Assembly (NCBI RefSeq): GCF_015667585.1
Contig: NZ_JADPEG010000004.1
Coordinates: 124,001 to 188,000 of the forward strand
Reading direction: 5' to 3'
DNA: 64,000 bases
Source of the DNA: Clostridium sp. D33t1_170424_F3
GTDB lineage: Bacteria; Bacillota; Clostridia; Oscillospirales; Acutalibacteraceae
Below are positions 9,926 to 18,081 of this stretch, piece by piece. Below the pieces are notes generated by a model, which saw nothing but the letters and a program-made list of their open reading frames with translations, searched no databases and was not told the DNA's origin. The position numbers and the translations under genes are program-made. The first letter of the stretch is position 1; every line of letters starts with the position of its first letter.

Positions 9926-10609
9926 GTGAAGGCATTGCGTATTTTTGACATATTAGGCCCTGTTATGGTTGGACCGTCCAGTTCGCATACAGCGGGTGCG
10001 GTCCGCATCGGTTATATTACGAGGGAATTGCTGGGAGAGGAACCAATCAAAATAGAGATGCTGCTTCATGGTTCCTTTGCGGAAACAGGACAGGGGCATG
10101 GTACAGATCGTGCACTGGTTGCGGGACTGTTGGGAATGCAGCCGGACGACATGCGGATTCCGGAGAGTCTGCGGCTGGCAAAGGAAAAAGGAATTATTGT
10201 CAAACAAGGAACAGTCCAATTAAGAGACGTGCACCCCAATACCGTTATGCTGCGTGTGGCTGATTTGGCAGGAAAAGGGTTGGAGGTCATTGCGTCTTCT
10301 CTGGGAGGAGGGCGAATCCAGGTTTGCCGGATTGACGGCTTGGAGACCAACTTTAGCGGAGAGCGTCCGACGTTGGTGGTCCACAACCTGGACCAGCCGG
10401 GACACGTTGCAGAGGTGACCGGGCTGCTGGCGACTGAAGGCGTGAATATATCTTCCATGCATCTGTCCCGCGATGTCCGCGTAGGGTATGCGGTGATGGT
10501 TTTGGAGACGGACCAACCGATATCCCAATCGCTTTTAGCGGCTCTGCGCAAATTAGATGGCATTTTAAAAGTTACCTGCATTAACATTGGAACAGGGGAG
10601 GCGTTATAA
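9926..10609 (+). CDS. sdaAB: L-serine dehydratase, beta subunit
   Basis: Iron-sulfur-type L-serine ammonia-lyase beta subunit, about 227 residues. The conserved LGPVMVGPSSSHTAGAVRIG is near the N-terminus, and a C-terminal ACT domain begins at about residue 148 (TLVVHNLDQPGHVAEVTGLL), probably sensing serine. Converts L-serine to pyruvate and ammonia together with SdaAA. The stop overlaps the sdaAA start (TAATG), so the two are coupled. The start is uncertain: TTG 9923, GTG 9926 and TTG 9935 are all possible, and the last gives the most family-like beginning (MRIFDILGP) but has a poorly placed ribosome site. Confidence 0.94.
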   Translation: MKALRIFDILGPVMVGPSSSHTAGAVRIGYITRELLGEEPIKIEMLLHGSFAETGQGHGTDRALVAGLLGMQPDDMRIPESLRLAKEKGIIVKQGTVQLRDVHPNTVMLRVADLAGKGLEVIASSLGGGRIQVCRIDGLETNFSGERPTLVVHNLDQPGHVAEVTGLLATEGVNISSMHLSRDVRVGYAVMVLETDQPISQSLLAALRKLDGILKVTCINIGTGEAL

Positions 10610-11484
10610 TGGCGTTTCAGTCCGTAATGGAGTTATTAAACCGTGCGGAAGAACAGAACAAACCAATATGGAGAATTGTACTGGAAGACGATCTGCTGGA
10701 GGGCAATATACAGGAAAAAGATTCGCTGCTGCAGATGCAGAAGATGTGGCGTGCCATGTGCAAGGCCGATGAAGGCTACTGTGCTTCGGAGCGTTCTTCC
10801 AGCGGATTAGTAGGTGGTGACGGCGGAAAGATGCAGAGTGCGGTACGGCAAAACCAAACGATCTGCGGCGCGTTTATGGGCAGCGTAGTCGCCCGCGCGC
10901 TGAAAATGGGGGAATGTAACGCCTGCATGAAACGAATCGTGGCCGCGCCGACGGCCGGGTCCTGTGGTGTAATTCCAGCGGTGCTGATTACCTATCAGGA
11001 ACACTTTGGCGCAACGGAAGAAGCGATGATCCATGCGCTGTATGTTTCCGCAGGCTTTGGACAGGTAATCGCCTCCCGCGCCAGCATTGCGGGCGCGCAG
11101 GGAGGATGCCAGGCAGAGGTTGGTTCCGCTTCCGCAATGGCGGGCGCGGCACTTGTGGTTCTCCGAAAGGGAACGCCGGAAATGGCTGCTCACGCGTTTT
11201 CTATGGCTTTAAAGAATCTTTTGGGATTGGTATGTGATCCAGTTGCTGGATTGGTGGAGGTTCCCTGCGTCAAGCGCAATGTAATCGGCGCGGTAAACGC
11301 CCTGGCATGTGCCGATATGGCCCTGGCGGGCGTAGAAAGCCGCATCCCGCCAGACGAAGTGGTGGATGCCATGCGTGCGGTGGGAGACAGTATGCCTCTT
11401 TCGTTAAAAGAAACAGGACTGGGGGGACTTGCCGCTACACCGACCGGAAAACAAATTGCCTGCCGCCTGAAAAACAGCTTTTAA
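10609..11484 (+). CDS. sdaAA: L-serine dehydratase, iron-sulfur alpha subunit
   Basis: Catalytic subunit, 291 residues, full length. Conserved elements include ASERSSSGLVGGDGGKMQ, CNACMKRIVAAPTAGSCG and the CDPVAGLVEVPC stretch that supplies cysteine ligands of the oxygen-labile [4Fe-4S] cluster. ATG 10609 overlaps the sdaAB stop by one base behind GGGGAGG. With SdaAB it deaminates serine to pyruvate, feeding fermentation. No convincing intrinsic terminator follows; an inverted repeat GATGCAAA/TTTGCATC (11525-11556) lies in the next gap without a T-run. Confidence 0.95.
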   Translation: MAFQSVMELLNRAEEQNKPIWRIVLEDDLLEGNIQEKDSLLQMQKMWRAMCKADEGYCASERSSSGLVGGDGGKMQSAVRQNQTICGAFMGSVVARALKMGECNACMKRIVAAPTAGSCGVIPAVLITYQEHFGATEEAMIHALYVSAGFGQVIASRASIAGAQGGCQAEVGSASAMAGAALVVLRKGTPEMAAHAFSMALKNLLGLVCDPVAGLVEVPCVKRNVIGAVNALACADMALAGVESRIPPDEVVDAMRAVGDSMPLSLKETGLGGLAATPTGKQIACRLKNSF

Positions 11485-11579
11485 AATAAATTTTGGCTGG
11501 CGATTTTCAATCTGCGTATTAACATGATGCAAAGTAAAAAACGGAAAATTTGCATCAAAGTCAGAAAAAGGAAAGTTTC

Positions 11580-11608
11580 TTGACATTTTTATTCATAAAT
11601 GGTAGTGT
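11580..11608 (+). promoter_or_regulatory. Candidate promoter for the hydrolase lipoprotein
   Basis: A consensus TTGACA (11580-11585) with TAGTGT (11603-11608) at 17 bp spacing. The -10 box is weak. An imperfect palindrome, GATGCAAA-N16-TTTGCATC at 11525-11556, lies upstream and could be an operator. Confidence 0.45.
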
Positions 11609-11644
11609 AAGTTACAACGTGTTATATGATAAGGAGATGGGTTT

Positions 11645-12652
11645 ATGAAATTAAAGCGCATTGCATGGATAGTGGCTTGTGCCATACTTTGTGCTTCCCT
11701 GGCAGCCTGCGGCACAAGTGTGCAGCCGGGTGTGTCTTCACCCTCTAATTCTGAAGCAGTGGATGGCAAAGCGCCGCAGGGCGAAGATTGGTCCACAATC
11801 ATGCAGGTTGATTGGAAAGAAAACAGCGTAAAATTGGACACCGGCATCAATATGACTTATCTGGTGTGCGGACCGGAGGACGGCGTTCCGGTGCTCCTAA
11901 TCCACGGCGCTACGGACAGCCGCATTTCCTGGTCGCAGGTTGCACCGGAACTGGCAAAGGATGGATATCGCTGCTATATTCCGGAATTGAGAGGCCATGG
12001 TAAGTCGGACAAGCCAGAGACGGGCGAAAAAGGGTATACAGTTGATCAGCATTGCAGCGACATCCTGAGTCTGCTCGATCAAATTGGTCTGGATGAAGTG
12101 GTGCCGGTTGGACACTCTCTGGGTTCTCTTATTACTCAGGAACTTTTATTGACGGAACCGGAAAAGTTTCCGAAAGGTGTGTTGATTTCTTCCAGTGCAA
12201 AAATTGTAAACAATCCCACATTGGATTGGATTTTACAGGGGGACGGAACAGATTTCCTGGGGGTGCGCGGATATGACGAAGCGCAGGAAATTCCGGATGA
12301 TTTCATTAAATCCTGGACAGAAACTACCAATGAAGACGCCAATTTTAAAAATGCATTGTATGCGCACGCGAAAACATTGCCTTACATGGATTGGTATTAT
12401 ATCTTTAACGGCTGCAACGGCTTGGACAACACGCAGCGGCTGGCGGCGGTTACCTGCCCGGTAGATATCATCTGGGGCACGGAGGACGTCTTCTTTATGC
12501 AGGAGGATGAAGAACTTTTAAAGCAGTCTTTGAGCAATGCAAAAGTGGAGTTTTACCAAATTGACGGTGCTTCCCACAATATACACTGGGATGGAAAATC
12601 AACCTGCGATGCGGTTGCAAAGGAAATTAAGCGCTTTATCAGCGAGGGGTAA
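11645..12652 (+). CDS. Alpha/beta-hydrolase lipoprotein
   Basis: Secreted, lipid-anchored hydrolase of 335 residues. The N-terminus is a lipoprotein signal with lipobox LAAC (Cys about residue 22). The alpha/beta-hydrolase core starts near residue 60: oxyanion region LIHGATDS, nucleophile elbow VGHSLGS with Ser158, acid candidate in WGTEDVF and His in ASHNIHWD. This resembles haloperoxidase/esterase-type hydrolases; the substrate is unknown. ATG 11645 follows AAGGAGATGG. Single gene with its own promoter and a long-loop terminator. It should sit on the outer face of the cytoplasmic membrane. Confidence 0.9.
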   Translation: MKLKRIAWIVACAILCASLAACGTSVQPGVSSPSNSEAVDGKAPQGEDWSTIMQVDWKENSVKLDTGINMTYLVCGPEDGVPVLLIHGATDSRISWSQVAPELAKDGYRCYIPELRGHGKSDKPETGEKGYTVDQHCSDILSLLDQIGLDEVVPVGHSLGSLITQELLLTEPEKFPKGVLISSSAKIVNNPTLDWILQGDGTDFLGVRGYDEAQEIPDDFIKSWTETTNEDANFKNALYAHAKTLPYMDWYYIFNGCNGLDNTQRLAAVTCPVDIIWGTEDVFFMQEDEELLKQSLSNAKVEFYQIDGASHNIHWDGKSTCDAVAKEIKRFISEG

Positions 12653-12658
12653 TCTTTA

Positions 12659-12728
12659 AAAGGATGCAAAGGGATAGGATGATTCGTTTTAACCGGGTCT
12701 GTTGCAAGACTTTGCATCCTTTATCTTT
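12659..12728 (+). terminator. Long-loop inverted repeat, probable terminator
   Basis: A 13-bp perfect inverted repeat AAAGGATGCAAAG (12659-12671) / CTTTGCATCCTTT (12710-12722) with a 38-nt loop, then ATCTTTG. The arm core GATGCAAAG resembles the inverted repeat at 11525-11556 on the other side of the same gene. Confidence 0.6.
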
Positions 12729-12785
12729 GTTCTAAAGCAATATAAAAGAAACTTCATAAAAATCCCAACTTTTTTAAAAAAAGGC

Positions 12786-12814
12786 TTGCAATTTGTGAAG
12801 ACTTATCATATAAT
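12786..12814 (+). promoter_or_regulatory. Promoter of the tRNA-Gln/tRNA-Pro unit
   Basis: TTGCAA (12786-12791), 17-bp spacer, TATAAT (12809-12814). Transcription would begin near 12821, giving a leader of about 55 nt with a small GCGCT/AGCGC hairpin before the first tRNA. Confidence 0.8.
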
Positions 12815-12876
12815 AACTAAGGCGCTCCGATGAGGGCTTGGAAAAGTCCCTGTAAAGCGCTGATTTAATTGAATGT

Positions 12877-12950
12877 TGCGGAATTGTGTAATGGTAGCAC
12901 GGCAGACTCTGACTCTGTTTGTGAGGGTTCAAATCCTTCTTCCGCAGCCA
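12877..12950 (+). tRNA. tRNA-Gln(CTG)
   Basis: The 7-bp acceptor stem TGCGGAA/TTCCGCA, D-arm with GG in the loop, anticodon stem GCAGA/TCTGT with loop CTCTGAC (anticodon CTG), T-loop GTTCAAATC, discriminator G and encoded CCA at 12948-12950. The U1-A72 pair is typical of tRNA-Gln. Confidence 0.95.
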
Positions 12951-12951
12951 T

Positions 12952-13028
<77 letters not shown>

Positions 13029-13032
13029 GAGG

Positions 13033-13076
13033 AAAACCCTGAAAACTGGCTTATATGCTGGCTTTCAGGGTTTTTA
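13033..13076 (+). terminator. Terminator of the tRNA unit
   Basis: A 12-bp stem AAAACCCTGAAA (13033-13044) / TTTCAGGGTTTT (13063-13074), then TATTTA. It begins 5 bp after tRNA-Pro. Confidence 0.92.
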
Positions 13077-13637
13077 TTTATGTATTCTTGTTGCACAGTT
13101 TATTCTGTTTTGCCTGATATCTAACAATGATCTTATTTTTAAACGATTTAAAAATAGACTGCAAAATTTTAAAAGACGGATTTGTTTTAGCTATAGCCGA
13201 TTGCTTGTTTTGATAATGATCAACAGGTTTTCGGCGGGAAACGAAGTGAAAAAAATCACAATGTCAGTGGCCGGTAGTGCTGCTGGCATTGTGATTTTTG
13301 TTTGATAGAAAGGTCTGTTTTAAATCAATCATACCTTGCGCCTGTATTTTTTGTATTCTCTGATTGGTGTGGCTTCTATATTATTTGATAGCCATAATAT
13401 AAGAATGTACGGAAGTCAGCAAAAAATGTCATGTATATGGTTATAGGATGCTGTAAAATAAAAAGAATAACCGCAAAGGTCAGATGAAGTAGTATTGTTG
13501 ACTAAGATGAACATTTTTAAGGGCGAAGGACATATTGCCATGAGTAAGAGCGGGGCAAAACATTTTATAGGGAATAGTGATGCTGCGGTGGTTATCACAG
13601 CGTTACTTATGGGATGATAGGAAAAGAGGTATAGAAA
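13075..13637. other. AT-rich intergenic stretch between tRNA-Pro and the UvrA-like gene
   Basis: About 560 bp without a convincing gene. It holds a second hairpin with T-run (AAAAATCACAATG at 13251-13263 / CATTGTGATTTTT at 13287-13299) and a 36-codon ORF (13507-13617, starting MNIFKGEGHIAMSKSG) without a good ribosome site, just upstream of the UvrA-like gene. It is more AT-rich than the flanking genes. No integrase, transposase fragment or direct repeat of the tRNA-Pro end was seen. Confidence 0.6.
13251..13300 (+). terminator. Hairpin with T-run in the intergenic stretch
   Basis: A 13-bp inverted repeat AAAAATCACAATG / CATTGTGATTTTT (13251-13263 and 13287-13299), extended inward by partial pairing. 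Possibly bidirectional; no gene directly upstream explains it. Confidence 0.65.
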
Positions 13638-15890
13638 ATGTCTGATATTCTTGTGCAGGGGCTGACTCAAAATAATTTAAAACATGTGACGTTCCAAATT
13701 CCAAAGGAGAAAATCACTGTGTTTACCGGGGTATCCGGTTCCGGAAAATCCAGTATTGTTTTTGATACCATCGCGGCAGAGTCACAGCGGCAGATGAACG
13801 CCACCTACCCGGCGTTTGTGCGGTCCAGGCTTCCCAAATATCCAAAGCCGGCCGTAGAGCGAATTGACAATTTGACAGCATCTGTCGTGGTGGATCAATC
13901 TCCGTTGGGAGGGAATGCCCGCTCGACAGTGGGAACCATCAGCGGGCTGTACGCGAGTCTGCGGCTGCTGTTTTCAAGGATCGGACAACCTTATGTGGGG
14001 ACAGCGTCCTATTTCTCCTTTAATGATCCCAACGGCATGTGCAAAACCTGTTCCGGCCTTGGGAAAGTCACAAAGGTTGATGTGGAGGCCATACTGGACC
14101 TCAACAAGTCCTGGAATGAGGGCTGCGTCATGGACTCTTTGTATCGTCCCGGTTCCTGGTATTGGAAGCAATATGCGCAGTCCGGCCTGTTTGATCTGGA
14201 TAAGCCGGTTAAAGAGTATTCCAGTGAAGAATACAATCTGCTTCTGTACGGGTCCCGGGACGGCAAAGGGGAACCGGAAAATTCGAAAGTGACCGGTTTG
14301 TTTCACAAGTACACAAAAACGCTTTTGAACCGGGATGTCAGCCAGAAAAGCAAGCATACACAAGAGAAGTCCCAAAATTTGATTACCGAGATGGAATGCG
14401 CAGACTGTCACGGAAAACGGCTGAATGAGGCGGCTCTGAGCTGCAAAATTGGCGGCTATTCCATCGCAGACATGTGCGGGATGGAACTGACGCAGCTCCG
14501 TGAAGTTTTGTCGCAAATATACAATCCAACGGTAGAGGTTTTGCTGTATACTTTAATAGAGGGACTGGACAGAATGATCGAGATCGGTCTGCCCTATCTG
14601 CATTTAAACCGGGATACGCCATCCTTGTCCGGTGGAGAGGCGCAGCGGCTGAAGCTGGTCCGGTATATGGGCAGCAGCCTGACCGGGCTGACCTATATTT
14701 TTGACGAGCCCAGCACCGGGATGCACCCCCGCGACGTCTACCGCATGAATAACCTGCTCCGGCAGCTTTGCGACAAGGGAAATACGGTACTTGTGGTAGA
14801 GCACGACAAGGATGTCATTTCAATTGCGGACTATGTCATTGACGTGGGGCCGCAGGCGGGGCAAAACGGCGGAAGGATTGTTTTTGCGGGCAGCTACCCG
14901 GAACTGCTCCAGGCCGATACCTTAACAGGAAAGGCAATGCTCCAGTCCTTGCCGGTGAAACAGACGCCCCGCCGGCCGGTGGGATATTTGCCGGTTCGGG
15001 ACGCCTGTCTCCACAACTTGAAGCACGTGGACGTGGATATTCCGTTAGGCATCATGACGGTTGTGACCGGCGTTGCCGGTTCAGGAAAGAGCACCCTGAT
15101 TTCTCAGGTGTTTGCCAAACAATACGAGAACGACATTGTGATGATCGATCAAGGGCCGATCACGGCAACGAATCGCTCCACCCCGGCATCCTATCTCGGC
15201 TTTTTTGATGAGATACGCAAGCTTCTGGCGCGGGAAAGCGGCAAGCCGGACGGTCTGTTCAGCTTCAACTCGGCAGGCGCCTGTCCGGTGTGCGGCGGGA
15301 AGGGCGTGATTGTAACAGAGCTTGCGTTTATGGACCCGATTGTGACGGAGTGTGAAGCCTGCGGCGGCATGCGGTACAATCAGGAGGCGCTTGTCTGCAC
15401 CTATAAAGAGAAAAATATTGTCGAGTTGCTGGGGCTGACCGCCTCTCAGGCAATGGAAGTATTTGAGGACGCAAAAATCAGGAAACACCTGAAAGTGATG
15501 CAGCAGGTGGGACTGTCCTATCTGACGTTAGGCCAGCCGCTCAGCACACTGTCCGGCGGTGAGCGCCAGAGAATCAAGCTGGCAAAGAATCTGGGGAAAA
15601 AGGGCAGTATCATTGTAATGGACGAGCCGACCACAGGCTTGCACATGTCCGATATACAGAATCTGTTAAATTTGTTTGACATGATTGTATCCCGCGGGAA
15701 CACCCTGGTGGTGATTGAACACAATCTTGACGTGATGAAGCAGGCGGACTGGATCATTGATATTGGCCCCGACGGAGGGAAAAATGGCGGTGAAGTGGTG
15801 TTTATCGGGACGCCGATGGAGATGGTGCGCAGCGCAAATACGCTCACGGCGGAAAGTCTGCGGGCCTCCTGCACCCATGGGGCAGATTGA
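13638..15890 (+). CDS. UvrA-like ABC ATPase, short (class II/DrrC-type)
   Basis: 750 residues, compared with about 940 for canonical UvrA. Two ABC modules are visible: Walker A GVSGSGKSS near residue 30 and GVAGSGKST near 475, signatures LSGGEAQRLKL and LSGGERQRIKLAKNL, and Walker B FDEPSTG and MDEPTTG. Zinc-finger half-sites are kept (CKTCSGLG near 134, CADCHGK near 255, CPVCGGKG near 550, CEACGG near 573). The missing length fits loss of the UvrB-interaction and related insertions, as in UvrA2/DrrC-type paralogues linked to drug resistance or DNA-damage tolerance. ATG 13638 follows AAAAGAGGT. Likely first gene of a five-gene run to 17845. Specific function unknown; it should not replace UvrA. 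Confidence 0.9.
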   Translation: MSDILVQGLTQNNLKHVTFQIPKEKITVFTGVSGSGKSSIVFDTIAAESQRQMNATYPAFVRSRLPKYPKPAVERIDNLTASVVVDQSPLGGNARSTVGTISGLYASLRLLFSRIGQPYVGTASYFSFNDPNGMCKTCSGLGKVTKVDVEAILDLNKSWNEGCVMDSLYRPGSWYWKQYAQSGLFDLDKPVKEYSSEEYNLLLYGSRDGKGEPENSKVTGLFHKYTKTLLNRDVSQKSKHTQEKSQNLITEMECADCHGKRLNEAALSCKIGGYSIADMCGMELTQLREVLSQIYNPTVEVLLYTLIEGLDRMIEIGLPYLHLNRDTPSLSGGEAQRLKLVRYMGSSLTGLTYIFDEPSTGMHPRDVYRMNNLLRQLCDKGNTVLVVEHDKDVISIADYVIDVGPQAGQNGGRIVFAGSYPELLQADTLTGKAMLQSLPVKQTPRRPVGYLPVRDACLHNLKHVDVDIPLGIMTVVTGVAGSGKSTLISQVFAKQYENDIVMIDQGPITATNRSTPASYLGFFDEIRKLLARESGKPDGLFSFNSAGACPVCGGKGVIVTELAFMDPIVTECEACGGMRYNQEALVCTYKEKNIVELLGLTASQAMEVFEDAKIRKHLKVMQQVGLSYLTLGQPLSTLSGGERQRIKLAKNLGKKGSIIVMDEPTTGLHMSDIQNLLNLFDMIVSRGNTLVVIEHNLDVMKQADWIIDIGPDGGKNGGEVVFIGTPMEMVRSANTLTAESLRASCTHGAD

Positions 15891-15910
15891 ATCAAATGGG
15901 AGGAATCGAT

Positions 15911-16528
15911 ATGAAGAAAGAGATTCTGTTCGTGGTATTGGACCAATATGCGGATTGGGAAGCGGCTTACTTATCCTCTGCCCTTTATATGCTGGGACAG
16001 GGAAACTATGCGGTAAAAACCCTGTCTTTGACGAAAGAGCAAATCTGTTCGATCGGCGGTTTTCATCTGTTGCCTGATTTTGCAATCGATTCGGTTCCCG
16101 CCGATTATGAAGCGTTGATTTTGATCGGCGGCATGTCGTGGAGAAATGAGGCCGCCCGGAAAGTCAAACCAATCGTGGAAAAATGCCTGGAAGCCGGGAA
16201 AGTTTTAGGCGGTATTTGCGATGCCGCGGCGTTTCTGGGTACAATAGGCGTCCTGAACAATGTGCGTCATACGAGTAACGATTTGAACGACTTAAAGCGG
16301 TGGGCGGGCGCAGCATATACCGGTGAAGCGAACTATGTGATGAAACAGGCCGTGAGCGACCGTTACATTGTTACGGCAAACGGAACAGCTTCTCTGGAAT
16401 TTGCAAGAGAAGTGCTGCTGACTTTGCAGGCGGCGCCGGAAAATAAAATAACAGAATGGTATCGCTTCCATAAGCTTGGCTGTTATGAAGCGGCGATGCC
16501 AAAGGATGCAACCAGCTGGAATGACTGA
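15911..16528 (+). CDS. DJ-1/PfpI family protein
   Basis: 205-residue class I glutamine amidotransferase-like fold. A beta-strand opening EILFVVLDQYADWEA and the nucleophile elbow GGICDAAAFLG, with Cys in the position of the DJ-1/PfpI catalytic cysteine, are visible; the usual neighbouring His is Asp here. ATG 15911 follows GGGAGG and lies 20 bp after the UvrA-like stop, so the two are probably co-transcribed. Family members act as stress chaperones, glyoxalases/deglycases or amidases; none can be singled out. Confidence 0.85.
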   Translation: MKKEILFVVLDQYADWEAAYLSSALYMLGQGNYAVKTLSLTKEQICSIGGFHLLPDFAIDSVPADYEALILIGGMSWRNEAARKVKPIVEKCLEAGKVLGGICDAAAFLGTIGVLNNVRHTSNDLNDLKRWAGAAYTGEANYVMKQAVSDRYIVTANGTASLEFAREVLLTLQAAPENKITEWYRFHKLGCYEAAMPKDATSWND

Positions 16529-16611
16529 GCGTTCAGGATGGCGGAAGAGATTTACATGCAGGATCGGAGCCTTTGGCGGACAGATTAAAAATTAAAAGGA
16601 GGAACAGGTAA

Positions 16612-17043
16612 ATGATGCGTGACGCGGATAAAACCATAGGCAATTTGATTGACAAACAAGGCGTTTCCTTTATCGCTTCCATTTCAGAGGATGGCTTTCC
16701 CAATATGAAAGCAATGCTTCCGCCCCGTAAGCGAGTTGGCATCAGGGAATTTTATTTTACGACCAATACATCGTCCATGCGGGTGGTGCAATATCGCAAA
16801 AATCCCAATGCAAGTATTTACTTTTGCGATAAACGTTTCTTCAGAGGCGTTATGCTGATCGGACATATGGAGGTATTAGAGGATCCTGCCAGCAAGGAAA
16901 TGATTTGGCAGGAAGGCGACACCCTGTACTATCCAGAAGGAGTAACCGACCCGGATTATTGTGTGCTGAAATTTGTTGCACACAGCGGACGCTATTATGC
17001 AAACTTTCATTCGGAAACGTTTGAGATAAATGAAAAGCAGTAA
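16612..17043 (+). CDS. Pyridoxamine 5'-phosphate oxidase-like flavin-binding protein
   Basis: 143-residue split-barrel protein of the PNPOx-like general stress protein 26 type. Features are a helical start (MMRDADKTIGNLIDKQG), the strand VSFIASISEDGFPNMKAML, and FYFTTNTSSMRVVQYRKNP, matching the FMN-phosphate-binding (T/S)xT-S-x-K/R region of the family. It probably binds FMN or F420-like flavin and reduces an unknown substrate. ATG 16612 (or 16615) follows AAGGAGG. It lies 83 bp after the DJ-1-like gene in the same direction. Confidence 0.85.
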   Translation: MMRDADKTIGNLIDKQGVSFIASISEDGFPNMKAMLPPRKRVGIREFYFTTNTSSMRVVQYRKNPNASIYFCDKRFFRGVMLIGHMEVLEDPASKEMIWQEGDTLYYPEGVTDPDYCVLKFVAHSGRYYANFHSETFEINEKQ

Positions 17044-17094
17044 TTTCCAGTCGTTTTTGACGGATACTATGCAGACAGCAGGTGTTCTTATAAA

Positions 17095-17346
17095 ATGAGT
17101 AAACATGATGAATTGCTGAAAAATGTGGATCGATTACACACGACAGAATTAGGCGCCGTGCGAATCAAACGGAATCTCTCTTTGGATACAGAGGACGTGA
17201 TCGGATGGTGCAAAGCGAAAACCGGTTCTGCCGGTGCCGTTGTGGAAAGAAGAGGGAAAAACTGGTATGTATATGCGGATGGATGTATCATAACAATCAA
17301 TGCGTACAGTTATACCGTTATTACGGCCCACAAGGAAAAACGATAA
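17095..17346 (+). CDS. Small conserved protein, DUF3781-like
   Basis: 83 residues. The pattern TTELGAVRIKRNLSL, WCKAKTGSAGAVVERRGKNWYV and CIITINAYSYTVITAHK matches what I recall of DUF3781, a small family with no known function. Soluble, mixed alpha/beta, one WCK motif. The ribosome site before ATG 17095 is weak. It is 51 bp after the PNPOx-like gene and 25 bp before the next start, so probably in the same transcript. Confidence 0.75.
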   Translation: MSKHDELLKNVDRLHTTELGAVRIKRNLSLDTEDVIGWCKAKTGSAGAVVERRGKNWYVYADGCIITINAYSYTVITAHKEKR

Positions 17347-17371
17347 ATTGAAAATATCAGGAGGAGTATCA

Positions 17372-17845
17372 ATGAGTGAGAAATATACGTTTCATGATTT
17401 TTTAGATGCCGTCGATGTTGAAAATCAGGAGTTTGTGCGTGCTCTGCATGATGAATTGACGGAACTCGGCTGTAAAATAGAGGTAAAGCTCGCCAAGAGC
17501 GGCTATGTCGTATCCTATAGCTTGAATAAAAAGACCATTGCCAACTATGTGTTCCGCAAGAAGGGACTGATCGCCCGTATCTATGCAAACCATATTGTAC
17601 AGTATATGGAGGTGTTAGATACGCTGCCCGAAGAGATGGTGCGGGCCATTCGAGAAGCGCCCGTCTGCAAGCGGTTGATTGACCCGTCCACCTGCAACCA
17701 GAGGTGCTCTATGGGCTATGATTTCATCTTAAAGGGCGAGCGTATGCAAAAGTGCCGCAATGGTGCATTTATGTTTTTAGTCAGCAAAGAAAGCAAACCT
17801 TTTATAAAAGCCCTGTTATTGAATGAGGCAAAAGCATCGGCCTGA
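17372..17845 (+). CDS. Hypothetical protein with a cysteine cluster
   Basis: 157 residues, unrecognised. The N-terminal half is alpha/beta without motifs; the C-terminal half carries four cysteines spaced as VCKRL, STCNQRCSMG and QKCRNGAF, which could bind a metal or Fe-S cluster. ATG 17372 follows AGGAGGA (17359-17365); an upstream in-frame start at 17300 lies inside the previous gene and is rejected. Last gene of the run that begins with the UvrA-like ATPase, followed by a terminator. Confidence 0.75.
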   Translation: MSEKYTFHDFLDAVDVENQEFVRALHDELTELGCKIEVKLAKSGYVVSYSLNKKTIANYVFRKKGLIARIYANHIVQYMEVLDTLPEEMVRAIREAPVCKRLIDPSTCNQRCSMGYDFILKGERMQKCRNGAFMFLVSKESKPFIKALLLNEAKASA

Positions 17846-17963
17846 GAAGTGTATAAAAGGTCCAGAGAGGTTGACTGAATGAGCAATCTCAGCAGATAAA
17901 AGCCTATGGAACCTTCCATAATAACTGCAACATAAATAATATAGGAAACGCTGATACGAGTTT

Positions 17964-18012
17964 GCGGCGGTGAGGTAAGACCTTTTGGGTTTTATCTCGC
18001 CGCCGCTTTTTT
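17964..18012 (+). terminator. Terminator of the UvrA-like run
   Basis: A stem of about 16 bp starting GCGGCGG (17964) and ending CCGCCGC (18006), with two G-U pairs, is followed by TTTTTTAT. Confidence 0.9.
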
Positions 18013-18081
18013 ATAAAACAATGTCTGCTGTCACCTGACAAAGGCAGACGGCACCGGTAAAACATGACGAAGCATTGCTTC

